DNA of 64,000 bases from Planctomycetota bacterium (GTDB lineage Bacteria > Planctomycetota > UBA1135 > GCA-002686595): NCBI GenBank assembly GCA_020638875.1, contig JACKHS010000012.1, positions 1 through 64,000 on the forward strand, in the 5' to 3' direction. Below the pieces are notes generated by a model. The model worked only from the letters and a program-made list of their open reading frames with translations, was not told the DNA's origin and did not search any database. Of this stretch, positions 27,395 to 35,005 are shown piece after piece. Numbering within the stretch: position 1 is the first letter of the stretch; each line of letters starts with the position of its first letter. The position numbers were made by a program, and so were the translations under genes.

Positions 27395-27797
27395 CGCGTT
27401 TGAATTTCCTGTCAAGCGCGAGCCTCGCGTTTCCTGCCTCCCAGGACCGGCACCGGCACGCGCACGCGGAATGCGACTTCGCTCGACAAGAGCCCGCCGG
27501 ACAAGCACTTACGCGCGGCCGAGAATGCGCCGCGAGTTGCCCTGGTCGTAACTCACGCCAGCAGGCTCATTTGCCGGGGCGGCTCCGGCCTTCGGGCACA
27601 GCCATTCTCTCCCCAGGTTATCCACACGAGAAAACGCGCGCCGCGCGCTTGCCAGGCGCCATCGTCCCGTTCCTCGCACGCCTGCGATGGAGCGCGCGCG
27701 GCCGCGCGCCGCAGCCTCCCTCGATCCCCGCCCTCGCGCGCCCGCGACGCCGGAAGTCACGGCCCGCTTCGAGCTTAGAGCGCGCCCCGCGCGCCGG
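27395..27797. other. Gene-free region with an exact DnaA-box sequence
   Basis: No gene is supported between lepB and lptB. The stretch is AT-richer than usual at 27398-27440 and 27540-27640. It contains TTATCCACA at 27618-27626, an exact match to the E. coli consensus DnaA box. A weaker match, CTTTCCACA, lies at 27375-27383 in the upstream terminator loop. TTGACA occurs on the minus strand near 27411. No cluster of boxes is present, so I do not call an origin. Confidence 0.4.
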
Positions 27798-27803
27798 TAG
27801 AAT
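27798..27803 (+). promoter_or_regulatory. Putative -10 box (TAGAAT) for lptB
   Basis: TAGAAT, close to the consensus TATAAT, ends 9 nt before the lptB ATG. A near-leaderless transcript is implied. Confidence 0.5.
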
Positions 27804-27812
27804 CCGCGCCCC

Positions 27813-28619
27813 ATGCCGCACCCCGACGCCCCCCCGCTGCGCCGCGGCGACCTCCTGCTGAAGGTCAGCGACCTCGTGAAGGCCTACAAGGGCCGCCGGG
27901 TGGTCGACCACGTCCACTTCGAGGTCCACGCGGGCGAGATCGTGGGCCTGCTGGGCCCCAACGGCGCCGGCAAGAGCACCAGCTTCCGCATGGTCGTGGG
28001 CCTGGTGCGCCCCGACGAGGGCCGGGTCGAGCTGCGCGGCCACGACTGCGCGCACCTGCCCATGTACCGCCGCGCGCGCCTCGGCATGGGCTACCTGCCC
28101 CAGGACGCCAGCGTCTTCCGGCGCCTGACCTGCGAGGCGAACCTGATCGCGGTGCTCGAGACCCTGCCGCTGTCGCGCGCGGAGCGGAAGGCCGAGGCCA
28201 AGCGCCTGCTCGAGGACCTCGAGCTCGGCCACCTGGCGCAGAACCGCGCCGACACGCTCTCCGGCGGCGAGCGCCGGCGCCTCGAGCTCGCCCGCGCCCT
28301 CGCCACGCGCCCGGCCGTGCTGCTGCTCGACGAGCCCTTCGCCGGCGTCGACCCGATCAACGTCCAGGAGATCCAGGGCCTGGTGCACCGCCTGCGCGAG
28401 CACGACATCGGCATCCTGATCACCGACCACAACGTCCGCGAGACGCTGCAGAGCACCGACCGCGCCTACATCATCCACCAAGGCACCATCCTGAAGGAGG
28501 GCACCGCGGACGTGCTCATCTCCGACCCCGAGGTGCGGCGCGTGTACCTGGGCGAGAACTTCGACGCGCCGGTCGGCAAGGTCACCAGCGCCGAGGAGCA
28601 GGGCCTCTTCGAGGCCTGA
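27813..28619 (+). CDS. lptB: LPS export ABC transporter ATP-binding protein (LptB)
   Basis: 268 aa. The cytosolic ATPase that powers LptFG in moving lipopolysaccharide from the inner membrane to the outer membrane. Walker A GPNGAGKST lies at 48-56. The LptB-specific YLPQDASVFRRLTCEANLIA segment follows, then LSGGERRRL, LLLDEPFAGVDPINVQEIQ and ITDHNVRETL, all typical of LptB. Residues 1-20 are a short extension and 255-268 an extra tail. No other lpt gene is adjacent. Its presence supports a diderm organism with an LPS-type outer membrane. Confidence 0.93.
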   Translation: MPHPDAPPLRRGDLLLKVSDLVKAYKGRRVVDHVHFEVHAGEIVGLLGPNGAGKSTSFRMVVGLVRPDEGRVELRGHDCAHLPMYRRARLGMGYLPQDASVFRRLTCEANLIAVLETLPLSRAERKAEAKRLLEDLELGHLAQNRADTLSGGERRRLELARALATRPAVLLLDEPFAGVDPINVQEIQGLVHRLREHDIGILITDHNVRETLQSTDRAYIIHQGTILKEGTADVLISDPEVRRVYLGENFDAPVGKVTSAEEQGLFEA

Positions 28620-28819
28620 GCGGACGGCCCGGCTGCGGTGGAGGCGCCGCGCGCGGAAGCCCGGCAGGCCCCGGGACGCACCTCGGCCCATTGTCCGTCT
28701 GGGGGGCCCCCGGTAGGCTCGTCGCCCGAATTCCCGGCCAGAGCCTCCCCCGCCCCGCCGCTCCGCCGCCGCCCCGGCCGGCCTCCGCCCGAGCCCCGGC
28801 CCCCCCACACCACGCATCC

Positions 28820-29572
28820 ATGAAGATCGTCGCCTGCATCAAGCGCGTCCCGACCACGGACGCCCAAGCCAAGATCACGCCCGACGGCAAGGGCCTGGAC
28901 GCCGCCGGCTTCCAGTACATGACCTCCTTCTACGACGAGATCGCCGTCGAGCAGGCCATCCGGACCAAGGAGGCGCTGGGCGGCGACGTGACGGTGCTGA
29001 CGGTCGGCCCGACCGAGGCCTCGAAGGAGGTGCGCGAGTGCATCGCCAAGGGCGCGGACGGCGGCGTGATCCTGACCGACGCGACGTGGACGGGCCGCGA
29101 CGCGCGCGCCACCGCCAAGGTGCTCGCCGCGCAGCTCGCGGCGATGGGCGCCGAGGTGGCCTTCTTCGGCAAGGTCGCCACCGACCGCGACAACGGCGCG
29201 GTCGGCCCGATGACCGCGACGTACCTCGGCTGGGCGTGCGTGACCGACGTGGTCGAGCTCGAGCTCGGCGCCGACGGCGGCACGGCCAAGCGCGAGACCG
29301 AGAGCGGCGTCGAGACCGTCGCCTTCTCGCTGCCGGCCGTCCTCACCTGCGACAAGGGCCTCAACGAGCCGCGCTACGCCGGCCTCAAGGGCATCATGGC
29401 CGCCAAGAAGAAGCCGCTCGAGGAAGTGGCCTTCGAGGACGTCCCCAACCAGGCGCAGGTGGCCCGCCTCGAGCTGCCCGCCGCGCGCGCCGAGGGCCGC
29501 ATCGTCGGCCAGGGCGCCGACGCCGTGCCCGCCCTGATCGACGCCCTGCGCAACGAAGCCAAGGTCCTCTAG
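28820..29572 (+). CDS. etfB: Electron transfer flavoprotein, beta subunit
   Basis: 250 aa from the ATG at 28820; the upstream open frame is Pro-rich and non-homologous. With EtfA it forms a heterodimer carrying FAD and AMP (or a second FAD) that accepts electrons from acyl-CoA and related dehydrogenases. It starts MKIVACIKRVPTTDAQAKIT as the family does. The signature VATDRDNGAVGPMTA lies near 117-131, and LPAVLTCDKGLNEPRYAGLKGIMAAKKK near 173-200. etfA follows after 16 nt. Confidence 0.95.
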   Translation: MKIVACIKRVPTTDAQAKITPDGKGLDAAGFQYMTSFYDEIAVEQAIRTKEALGGDVTVLTVGPTEASKEVRECIAKGADGGVILTDATWTGRDARATAKVLAAQLAAMGAEVAFFGKVATDRDNGAVGPMTATYLGWACVTDVVELELGADGGTAKRETESGVETVAFSLPAVLTCDKGLNEPRYAGLKGIMAAKKKPLEEVAFEDVPNQAQVARLELPAARAEGRIVGQGADAVPALIDALRNEAKVL

Positions 29573-29588
29573 CCCCCGGAGCCACGCC

Positions 29589-30545
29589 ATGACCACCACC
29601 CTCGTCTTCGTCGAGCACAACGACGGAACCTGCCGCCGCGCGGCGCTCGAGTGCCTGGGCGCCGCCGCCTCCCTCGGCGGCGACGTCGTCGCCGTCCTCT
29701 GCGGGCCCGGCTCGGCCGACGCCGCGGCGCGCGCCGGCGCGCACGGCGCCGCCAAGGCCGTCGTCCTCGCGGGCGGCGACGCCTTCAGCCCCGACGCCGT
29801 GGCGAAGGACATCGCCGCGGTCGCCCAGGACCTCGGCGCGACCGCCTTCCTCGCCGCCGCGACGAGCCGCGGCAAGGACCTCGCCCCGCGCGTCGCCGCG
29901 CACCTCGACTCCGTGCTCTTCAGCGACTGCACCGCGCTCTCGAACGAGGGCGGCGCGCTGCACGCCACGCGCCCGTGGCTGGCCGGCAAGGCCATCGCGC
30001 ACTGCACCTCCGACGGCCCGGTGTTCTGCGCGACGACGCGCGTGAACTCCTTCCCCGTGAACGAGACCGGCGGCGCGGCCGAGGTCAGCGAGCGCCCCGC
30101 CTCGACCGACGGCAAGGTCAAGGTCACCGGCCTCGCCGCCAAGGAGAGCGGCAAGCTCGACGTGGCCGAAGCCCCCGTCGTCGTCTCCGGCGGCCGCGGC
30201 CTGAAGGACCCCGAGACCTTCGCGATCCTCGACGAGCTCGCCGCCGCCTTCGGCAACGCCGCCGTCGGCGCCTCGCGCGCCGTCGTCGACGCCGGCTGGC
30301 GCCCGCACTCCGAGCAGGTCGGCCAGACCGGCAAGGTCGTCTCGCCGAACCTCTACATCGCCGTCGGCATCTCCGGCGCCATCCAGCACGTCGCCGGCAT
30401 GAAGACCTCGGGCACGATCGTCGCGATCAACAAGGACGCCGACGCGCCGATCTTCAAGCTGGCCGACTACGGCATCGTCGGCGACGCGCTCGAGGTCGTG
30501 CCCGCGCTGACCGAGGCCATCAAGGCGGTGAAGGCGCAGGGCTGA
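29589..30545 (+). CDS. etfA: Electron transfer flavoprotein, alpha subunit
   Basis: 318 aa. Binds the FAD of the ETF heterodimer and passes electrons on to a quinone reductase. The N-terminal domain runs to about 190. The C-terminal FAD domain contains VVSGGRGLKDPE, GASRAVVDAGWRPHSEQVGQTGKVV, LYIAVGISGAIQHVAGMK and IVAINKDADAPIFK, all diagnostic. It lies 16 nt after etfB, so the two form an operon. No ETF:quinone oxidoreductase or acyl-CoA dehydrogenase gene is in the window, so its donors are unknown. Confidence 0.96.
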   Translation: MTTTLVFVEHNDGTCRRAALECLGAAASLGGDVVAVLCGPGSADAAARAGAHGAAKAVVLAGGDAFSPDAVAKDIAAVAQDLGATAFLAAATSRGKDLAPRVAAHLDSVLFSDCTALSNEGGALHATRPWLAGKAIAHCTSDGPVFCATTRVNSFPVNETGGAAEVSERPASTDGKVKVTGLAAKESGKLDVAEAPVVVSGGRGLKDPETFAILDELAAAFGNAAVGASRAVVDAGWRPHSEQVGQTGKVVSPNLYIAVGISGAIQHVAGMKTSGTIVAINKDADAPIFKLADYGIVGDALEVVPALTEAIKAVKAQG

Positions 30546-30569
30546 GCGCCGCGCCGAGCGCACCACCCG

Positions 30570-30601
30570 CGAGGGGTCGTCGCAGCCGCGGCGGCCCCTC
30601 G
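30570..30601. terminator. Possible bidirectional terminator between etfA and the GyrI-like gene
   Basis: CGAGGGG and CCCCTCG flank an 18-nt partly self-complementary loop. It lies between two convergent genes, 24 nt after etfA and 16 nt after the stop of the minus-strand gene. Confidence 0.45.
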
Positions 30602-30617
30602 CTGCGTTCGGGGCGCC

Positions 30618-31082
30618 TCAGTCCGCGAGCACGCGGTTGAGCTCGGTGCGCCAGTCGGCCGGCCGCTCGCTCGACTCGGGCCCGACGAGGTAGCGCTCCC
30701 ACAGCTCGTCGCGCACCGCGAGCTCCTGCGCGCCGATCCACTTCATCAGCTCGCCCCACGCGTGCGGCAAGAGCGCGTAGTCGCCGTGCATCACCGTGCG
30801 CACGACGCGCGCCGCGGGCAGCTCGTGCGCGCGCACGCGGCCGGTCGCCGCGACGGCGCCGGCGACGGGCACGCACAGGTCGAAGTCGAACTCCGCCGGG
30901 TCGAGGCGGTGGTGGTGGCACAGGATCGGCCCGGCCGGCGCGAGGCCTTGCGCCGCGAGCGTCTGCAGCAGCTCCCCGATGGCCGGCCCCATGACCTCGG
31001 GCATCGACTGGCGCGGGATGCAGAGGTGGATGGCGGCGCAGGTCTGCGCGGTGGACTCGACGACGGCGGGCGGTTCGATCAT
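30618..31082 (-). CDS. GyrI-like / AraC effector-binding domain protein
   Basis: 154 aa from the ATG at 31082; the extra upstream start at 31100 would overlap the putative -10. It is a stand-alone small-molecule-binding SHS2-type domain: MPEVMGPAIGELLQTLAAQG, FDFDLCVPVAGAV, VRTVMHGDYALLPHAWGELM and the final WRTELNRVL match GyrI-like proteins. No DNA-binding part is present. Members bind drugs or act as sinks or enzymes on small hydrophobic compounds; the ligand here is unknown. On its strand TACCTT (31091-31096) sits 8 nt before the start. Confidence 0.85.
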   Translation of the reverse strand: MIEPPAVVESTAQTCAAIHLCIPRQSMPEVMGPAIGELLQTLAAQGLAPAGPILCHHHRLDPAEFDFDLCVPVAGAVAATGRVRAHELPAARVVRTVMHGDYALLPHAWGELMKWIGAQELAVRDELWERYLVGPESSERPADWRTELNRVLAD

Positions 31083-31190
31083 GGCGCGAGAAGGTATCAC
31101 GGACGGCCCGGTAGCCGGATGGGGTGCGGCCGACTAGGGTCGTCGTCGGTCGGCGCTCCCCACCCGCGCCGCAGCTCCGGGAGGTACCCC

Positions 31191-32972
31191 ATGAGGACTC
31201 GCTCGATCGCGCTGGCCGTGTGCCTCGCGTGCGGCGGCGCCGCGGCCCAGGAGGCCGCCGAGCTCCGCGTGTACGACCTGCGGCCGCTCCTCCTCGCCGA
31301 GCGCTGGCAGGGGCCGCCGGTCGACTGGCGCTCGATGCTCGACTGCCTGCCGCTCGAGGAGATCGAGCTCGGCGGCCTGCCGGTGCCGCTGGAGCCACGC
31401 GCGATCGGCGAGGGAGCGCTCCAGTCCTACGTCCTCGAGGGCTTCCTGATCGACGCGCTCGGCGAGTCCTGGACGATGGCGGAGTCGTGCGACCTCGACA
31501 CCGACAGCGGCCTCATGCGCGTGGTCGCGCCCGCGGCGGTGCAGGCGCTCGCGGCGGACGTGCTGGTGGGCCTCGAGACGCGCGCGCTGCGCCAGGTCGA
31601 GCTCGAGGCCTGGGTGCTGCCGCGCGCCGCGTTGACGGCGGCGCCGCGCAGCGTGCTCGCGCCGGCCGAGGTCGACGCGCTGCTCGCCGCGCACGCGCCG
31701 GCGCGGACCGCGCGCGCGCGCGTCCCGCTCGGCCACGCGGCGGCGCTCGAGGCCGGCGCCTGGCGGGCCCTGCTGTACGACTACGACGTCGAGGTGGCCA
31801 CGTTCGCGGAGGTGGCCGACCCGGAGGTGAGCGTCGCGCGCGAGGGCCTGCGCTTGGGCGCCGTGGTGAACGACCTCGCCGGCGGCGGCTACCTGCTGCG
31901 CGCGTGGGGTCGCAACGCGGAGCTGCTCGAGGTGCGCGAGGTGCGTCCCGACCCCGACTCGCCGATGATCCTCGAGCTGCCGCGCGCGACGTGCGCGCGC
32001 TGGGCCGGCTCGGCGCGCGTCGTGGACGGCGGCGGCCTGCTGCTCGGCGTGAGCGAGGACGCGAGCGGTGCGTGCCTCGTGCGCGTGCGCGTGACCCCGC
32101 CGGCGCCCGACGCGCGCTGGGTGCCGCTGGGCGAGCTGACCGCGGCGCCGCTCGTCGTCGAGCCGCCGTGGACGCTCGGCCCGCAAATCTCGGGAGGCTG
32201 GCCGGGCCCCGCGGAGGCCGACCCGCTGTACCTGCTCGACTCGCCGGGGACGGTCCACGACGCGGACGCGATCGTGATCGCCGCGCAGGGCCTGGGCCTG
32301 GAGGCGCGCGAGCTCGGCGCGCTGCCCCTGCTCGGCCAGGCCTGGGTCGTCGGCGGCGCGGAGGCGGCGGCGCGGCTGCGCGAAGGCGTGCGCGTGATCG
32401 GCGCCGCGCGCACGCGCAACGTCGAGGTCGAGGTGCGCTACGGCACGCTCACGGACGCGAGCGGGCTCGCGGCCGACGCGCTCGCCGAGCGCCTCGACGG
32501 TCGCCTGCGCGGCGCGTGCTGCGTCGGCGACACGCTGACGCTCGTCGGCGGTGAGGAGGCCATGTACCTGAAGGACTTCGACGTCGAGATCGCGCAGGCG
32601 TCCAGCATCGCCGACCCGATCGTCGACGCGTGCTTCGAGGGCGTGACCGCCTGGTGCCAGCCCGCGCTGACCTCGAGCGGCGCGCTGGCCTGCATCGTCG
32701 AGCTCGAGTACCAGCGCCTGCTCGGTCCGTGGACGCCGCGCGAGGTCGTCTTCGGCCCGGAGCCGCAGTCCCGCGACTATGGCGAGCCGGAGAAGCTGCG
32801 GCCGCAACGCCGCGGCGCGATCGAGGAGACCGCCACGACGCGGGCGGATGTCTCGCTCGTCGTGCAGCCGGAGCCGGGCGCGTGGGCGCTCGTGGCGAGT
32901 CACTCGCTGCCGAGCACGCCCGAGACCTTCTTCGCCGTGGCCCGCTTCGCGCTCGAGGCCGAGCGCCGCTGA
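31191..32972 (+). CDS. Secreted protein resembling secretin N-domain-type planctomycete proteins (tandem copy 1)
   Basis: 593 aa from the ATG at 31191, preceded by GGGAGGTA. Signal peptide MRTRSIALAVCLACGGAAAQ. The mature start LRVYDLRPLL recalls the VYDVRDLL start of planctomycete secretin-like proteins, and VVAPAAVQALAADVLVGL (about 106-123) recalls the segment there that precedes the beta-strand reading QVELEAWVL. Two such halves may be present: VEVEVRYGTL recurs at about 409 with LVGGEEAMYLKDFDVEIAQ after it. No secretin pore domain is visible, so export-channel function is not supported. The next gene, 4 nt away, is a divergent paralogue. The sequence is mostly unrecognised; the secretin link is inference from pattern. 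Confidence 0.6.
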   Translation: MRTRSIALAVCLACGGAAAQEAAELRVYDLRPLLLAERWQGPPVDWRSMLDCLPLEEIELGGLPVPLEPRAIGEGALQSYVLEGFLIDALGESWTMAESCDLDTDSGLMRVVAPAAVQALAADVLVGLETRALRQVELEAWVLPRAALTAAPRSVLAPAEVDALLAAHAPARTARARVPLGHAAALEAGAWRALLYDYDVEVATFAEVADPEVSVAREGLRLGAVVNDLAGGGYLLRAWGRNAELLEVREVRPDPDSPMILELPRATCARWAGSARVVDGGGLLLGVSEDASGACLVRVRVTPPAPDARWVPLGELTAAPLVVEPPWTLGPQISGGWPGPAEADPLYLLDSPGTVHDADAIVIAAQGLGLEARELGALPLLGQAWVVGGAEAAARLREGVRVIGAARTRNVEVEVRYGTLTDASGLAADALAERLDGRLRGACCVGDTLTLVGGEEAMYLKDFDVEIAQASSIADPIVDACFEGVTAWCQPALTSSGALACIVELEYQRLLGPWTPREVVFGPEPQSRDYGEPEKLRPQRRGAIEETATTRADVSLVVQPEPGAWALVASHSLPSTPETFFAVARFALEAERR

Positions 32973-32976
32973 ACGC

Positions 32977-34671
32977 GTGCTGCGCGCCTCCCTCGCCCTG
33001 CTGCTCGTCGGCGCCCTCGCCTCCGCGCGACCGCAAGCGGAGCTGCGCACGTACGAGCTCGGCGCGCTGCGCCGCGCGACGTGCTACGAGCCCCAGCTCG
33101 ATCGCGAGGGCTACCAGCTCCAGAGCGCCGACGTGGACAACTGCGACTGGCCCGAGCTCGAGCCCGAACCCCTCGACGTGCTCTACGACTTGTTCAGCGA
33201 GGTCGCGGCGCTGCCTGGCGTCGAGCTCTCGTTCGTGCACGGCGACCGGCTGGTCGTACGCGCGAGCGCGCAGGCGCACGCGAACGTCGCGCGCCGCATC
33301 GGCTACCTCGAAGCCGAGTTGCTGCGCACCATCGAGGTCGATGCGTGGCAGCTCGCGTCGGACGCACTGCCCGACGACGTCCCCGCGCGGCTCACGCCGG
33401 CGGAGGTCGACGCGCTGCTCTCGACGACGCGGACACTGCGGCACCTCACGACCACGACGCTCCCCGGCCGCCGCGCGCGGCTCGCGGCGCAACGCGTCGA
33501 GACGTGGCTCGAGGACGTCGACGTCGAGGGGCTGCTGCCCGAGGCCATCGCCGACCCTCAGGTCAGCGCGCTGACCACGGGCGCGGAGCTCGGCGCCGAG
33601 GTCGTCCCCGCGGCGAGAGGCGGCTGGTACGTCCACACGTGGGGCCGCAGCGGCACGCCGCGCGCGCCGCGCGAGTGGGTGCTGCGACCCTTCGCCCCGC
33701 TCGTGCTGTCGCTGCCGGAGGTCGCAACGACGCAGTGGCTAGCCTCGGCGACGCTAGACGACGGCGGTGCGCTGCTCGTGGGACTCGACGATGCCGACGG
33801 CGGTCCATGGCTCCTGCGCGTGCGCGCTCAGGCAGGCAGGGACGGGGCCGCGAGCTACATCCCGGTCGGCGCCGCGCTGCTGCCCCCCCACGGCTACGAC
33901 CCCTGGGGCCTTCCACGCGTCCAGGTATCGGGCTGTTGGTATTGGACGGACTTCCTGCTCACCGAGCGAGAACCCGATGAGGTCGCATGGCCTCTCACGC
34001 TGGCGTGGCGAGACGGCCCCTGGGTCGCTGAGGGGACGACGACGCCCGGGCAATACGCCGGCGACGCGCTCCCCTGGGCCTGGCCCGCGCCGCCCGACGC
34101 CGCGAACGCCGAGCGCCTGGCCGCACGGCTCGCGGAGCTGGAACGACTGCTCGCGCCTACGTATGCCCTCGAGCTGCGTTACGGCGTGCTCGACGGCGCG
34201 GACGCGCGGGCGCTCGATTCGAGTGCGCTCGCAGCGCGACTCGAGCGTCGCGTGTTCGGCACAGCGCGTGCGGGTGACGACCTCACCGCGCGCGGCGGCG
34301 CGCATCGCGCGTACGTGATGGACCACGACGTGGAGATCGGCAGCTCGGCGATGGGGCCCGACTCCATCCTCGACGTCGCGGCAAGCGGCCTCGAGCTGTG
34401 GTGCCGCCCGACACCGCTCGCCGGCGGCCGCGTGCTCGTGGCGAGTGCGGTGAGCTGGCAGCGCGAGCTCGGGCCGGGCCGCACGCGCACGGCCCCCGGC
34501 GCATCGCGCCTGGGCCGGCGCCGCGCCGGCACGCTCGAGCTCCCCACGGCCGCGCGCCTGGACGTCGGCGACTTCGCCGTGTTCACGCCCGGCGAGTGGC
34601 AGGTCGTCGCGCGCACCAGCGTGGCCGGCGTCGAGGGCACCTTCGTCGCGGTGCTGCGCGTCACGCGCTAG
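32977..34671 (+). CDS. Secreted paralogue of the preceding protein (tandem copy 2)
   Basis: 564 aa from the GTG at 32977, just 4 nt after the upstream stop. Leader MLRASLALLLVGALASARPQ, then AELRTYELGAL, parallel to AELRVYDLRPL of copy 1. Further shared landmarks are LVVRASAQAHANVARRIGYL, TPAEVDALLSTT, VHTWGR, LELRYGVLDGADA, DHDVEIGSSAMG and LWCRPT. Similarity is low but spread over the whole length. It is co-transcribed with copy 1 by spacing. Its stop TAG forms part of a CTAG that also serves as the stop of the convergent gene. Function unknown; envelope location inferred. Confidence 0.62.
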   Translation: MLRASLALLLVGALASARPQAELRTYELGALRRATCYEPQLDREGYQLQSADVDNCDWPELEPEPLDVLYDLFSEVAALPGVELSFVHGDRLVVRASAQAHANVARRIGYLEAELLRTIEVDAWQLASDALPDDVPARLTPAEVDALLSTTRTLRHLTTTTLPGRRARLAAQRVETWLEDVDVEGLLPEAIADPQVSALTTGAELGAEVVPAARGGWYVHTWGRSGTPRAPREWVLRPFAPLVLSLPEVATTQWLASATLDDGGALLVGLDDADGGPWLLRVRAQAGRDGAASYIPVGAALLPPHGYDPWGLPRVQVSGCWYWTDFLLTEREPDEVAWPLTLAWRDGPWVAEGTTTPGQYAGDALPWAWPAPPDAANAERLAARLAELERLLAPTYALELRYGVLDGADARALDSSALAARLERRVFGTARAGDDLTARGGAHRAYVMDHDVEIGSSAMGPDSILDVAASGLELWCRPTPLAGGRVLVASAVSWQRELGPGRTRTAPGASRLGRRRAGTLELPTAARLDVGDFAVFTPGEWQVVARTSVAGVEGTFVAVLRVTR

Positions 34672-34997
34672 CCGCGCACGCCCAAGTGCTCGCGAGCGGC
34701 CTCGGTGAAGTCGCTCGCGAGCTCGCGCACCCAGGCGTCGTCGCCGTGCGCGGGGTCGTAGCGCTGCAGGCAGAGGTCGATCCACGGGCCGGGCAGGGGC
34801 TCGCTCGGCAGGCGGTCGGCCTCGAGCACGAAGGCCGAGTCGGCCGGTAGCCAGGTCAGGCGCAGGGCGCTGCGCGGGCTGCGGAACTCGGCGCGCGGGC
34901 GGCCGGCGCCGGGGTCGGGCAGGCGCGTGCAGCCGTAGGCCTCGCACAAGGGCGCGAGGGCGGCGGCGAGGCGCTCGAGGACGACTTCGGGGTCCAT
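34668..34997 (-). CDS. Hypothetical protein (109 aa) downstream of the HEAT-vWFA gene
   Basis: Cytosolic by composition, with no signal peptide. It begins MDPEVVLERLAAALAPLCEA. A beta-hairpin-like middle (EFRSPRSALRLTWLPADSAF) precedes the final helix ASDFTEAAREHLGVRG. I recognise no family. It starts 8 nt after the stop of the vWFA gene on the same strand, so it is probably the second gene of that operon. It ends on a CTAG palindrome shared with the plus-strand gene. Confidence 0.68.
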   Translation of the reverse strand: MDPEVVLERLAAALAPLCEAYGCTRLPDPGAGRPRAEFRSPRSALRLTWLPADSAFVLEADRLPSEPLPGPWIDLCLQRYDPAHGDDAWVRELASDFTEAAREHLGVRG

Positions 34998-35005
34998 GGG
35001 TCGGC

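Noticed and set aside
27375..27626. Replication origin around the DnaA box
   Set aside because: Only one exact box and one weak one are present, with no AT-rich unwinding element and no dnaA, dnaN or rpmH nearby.
31191..34671. Type II secretion channel (secretin) genes
   Set aside because: Only N-domain-like patterns are visible. The secretin pore signature is missing in both proteins, and no other secretion genes are adjacent.
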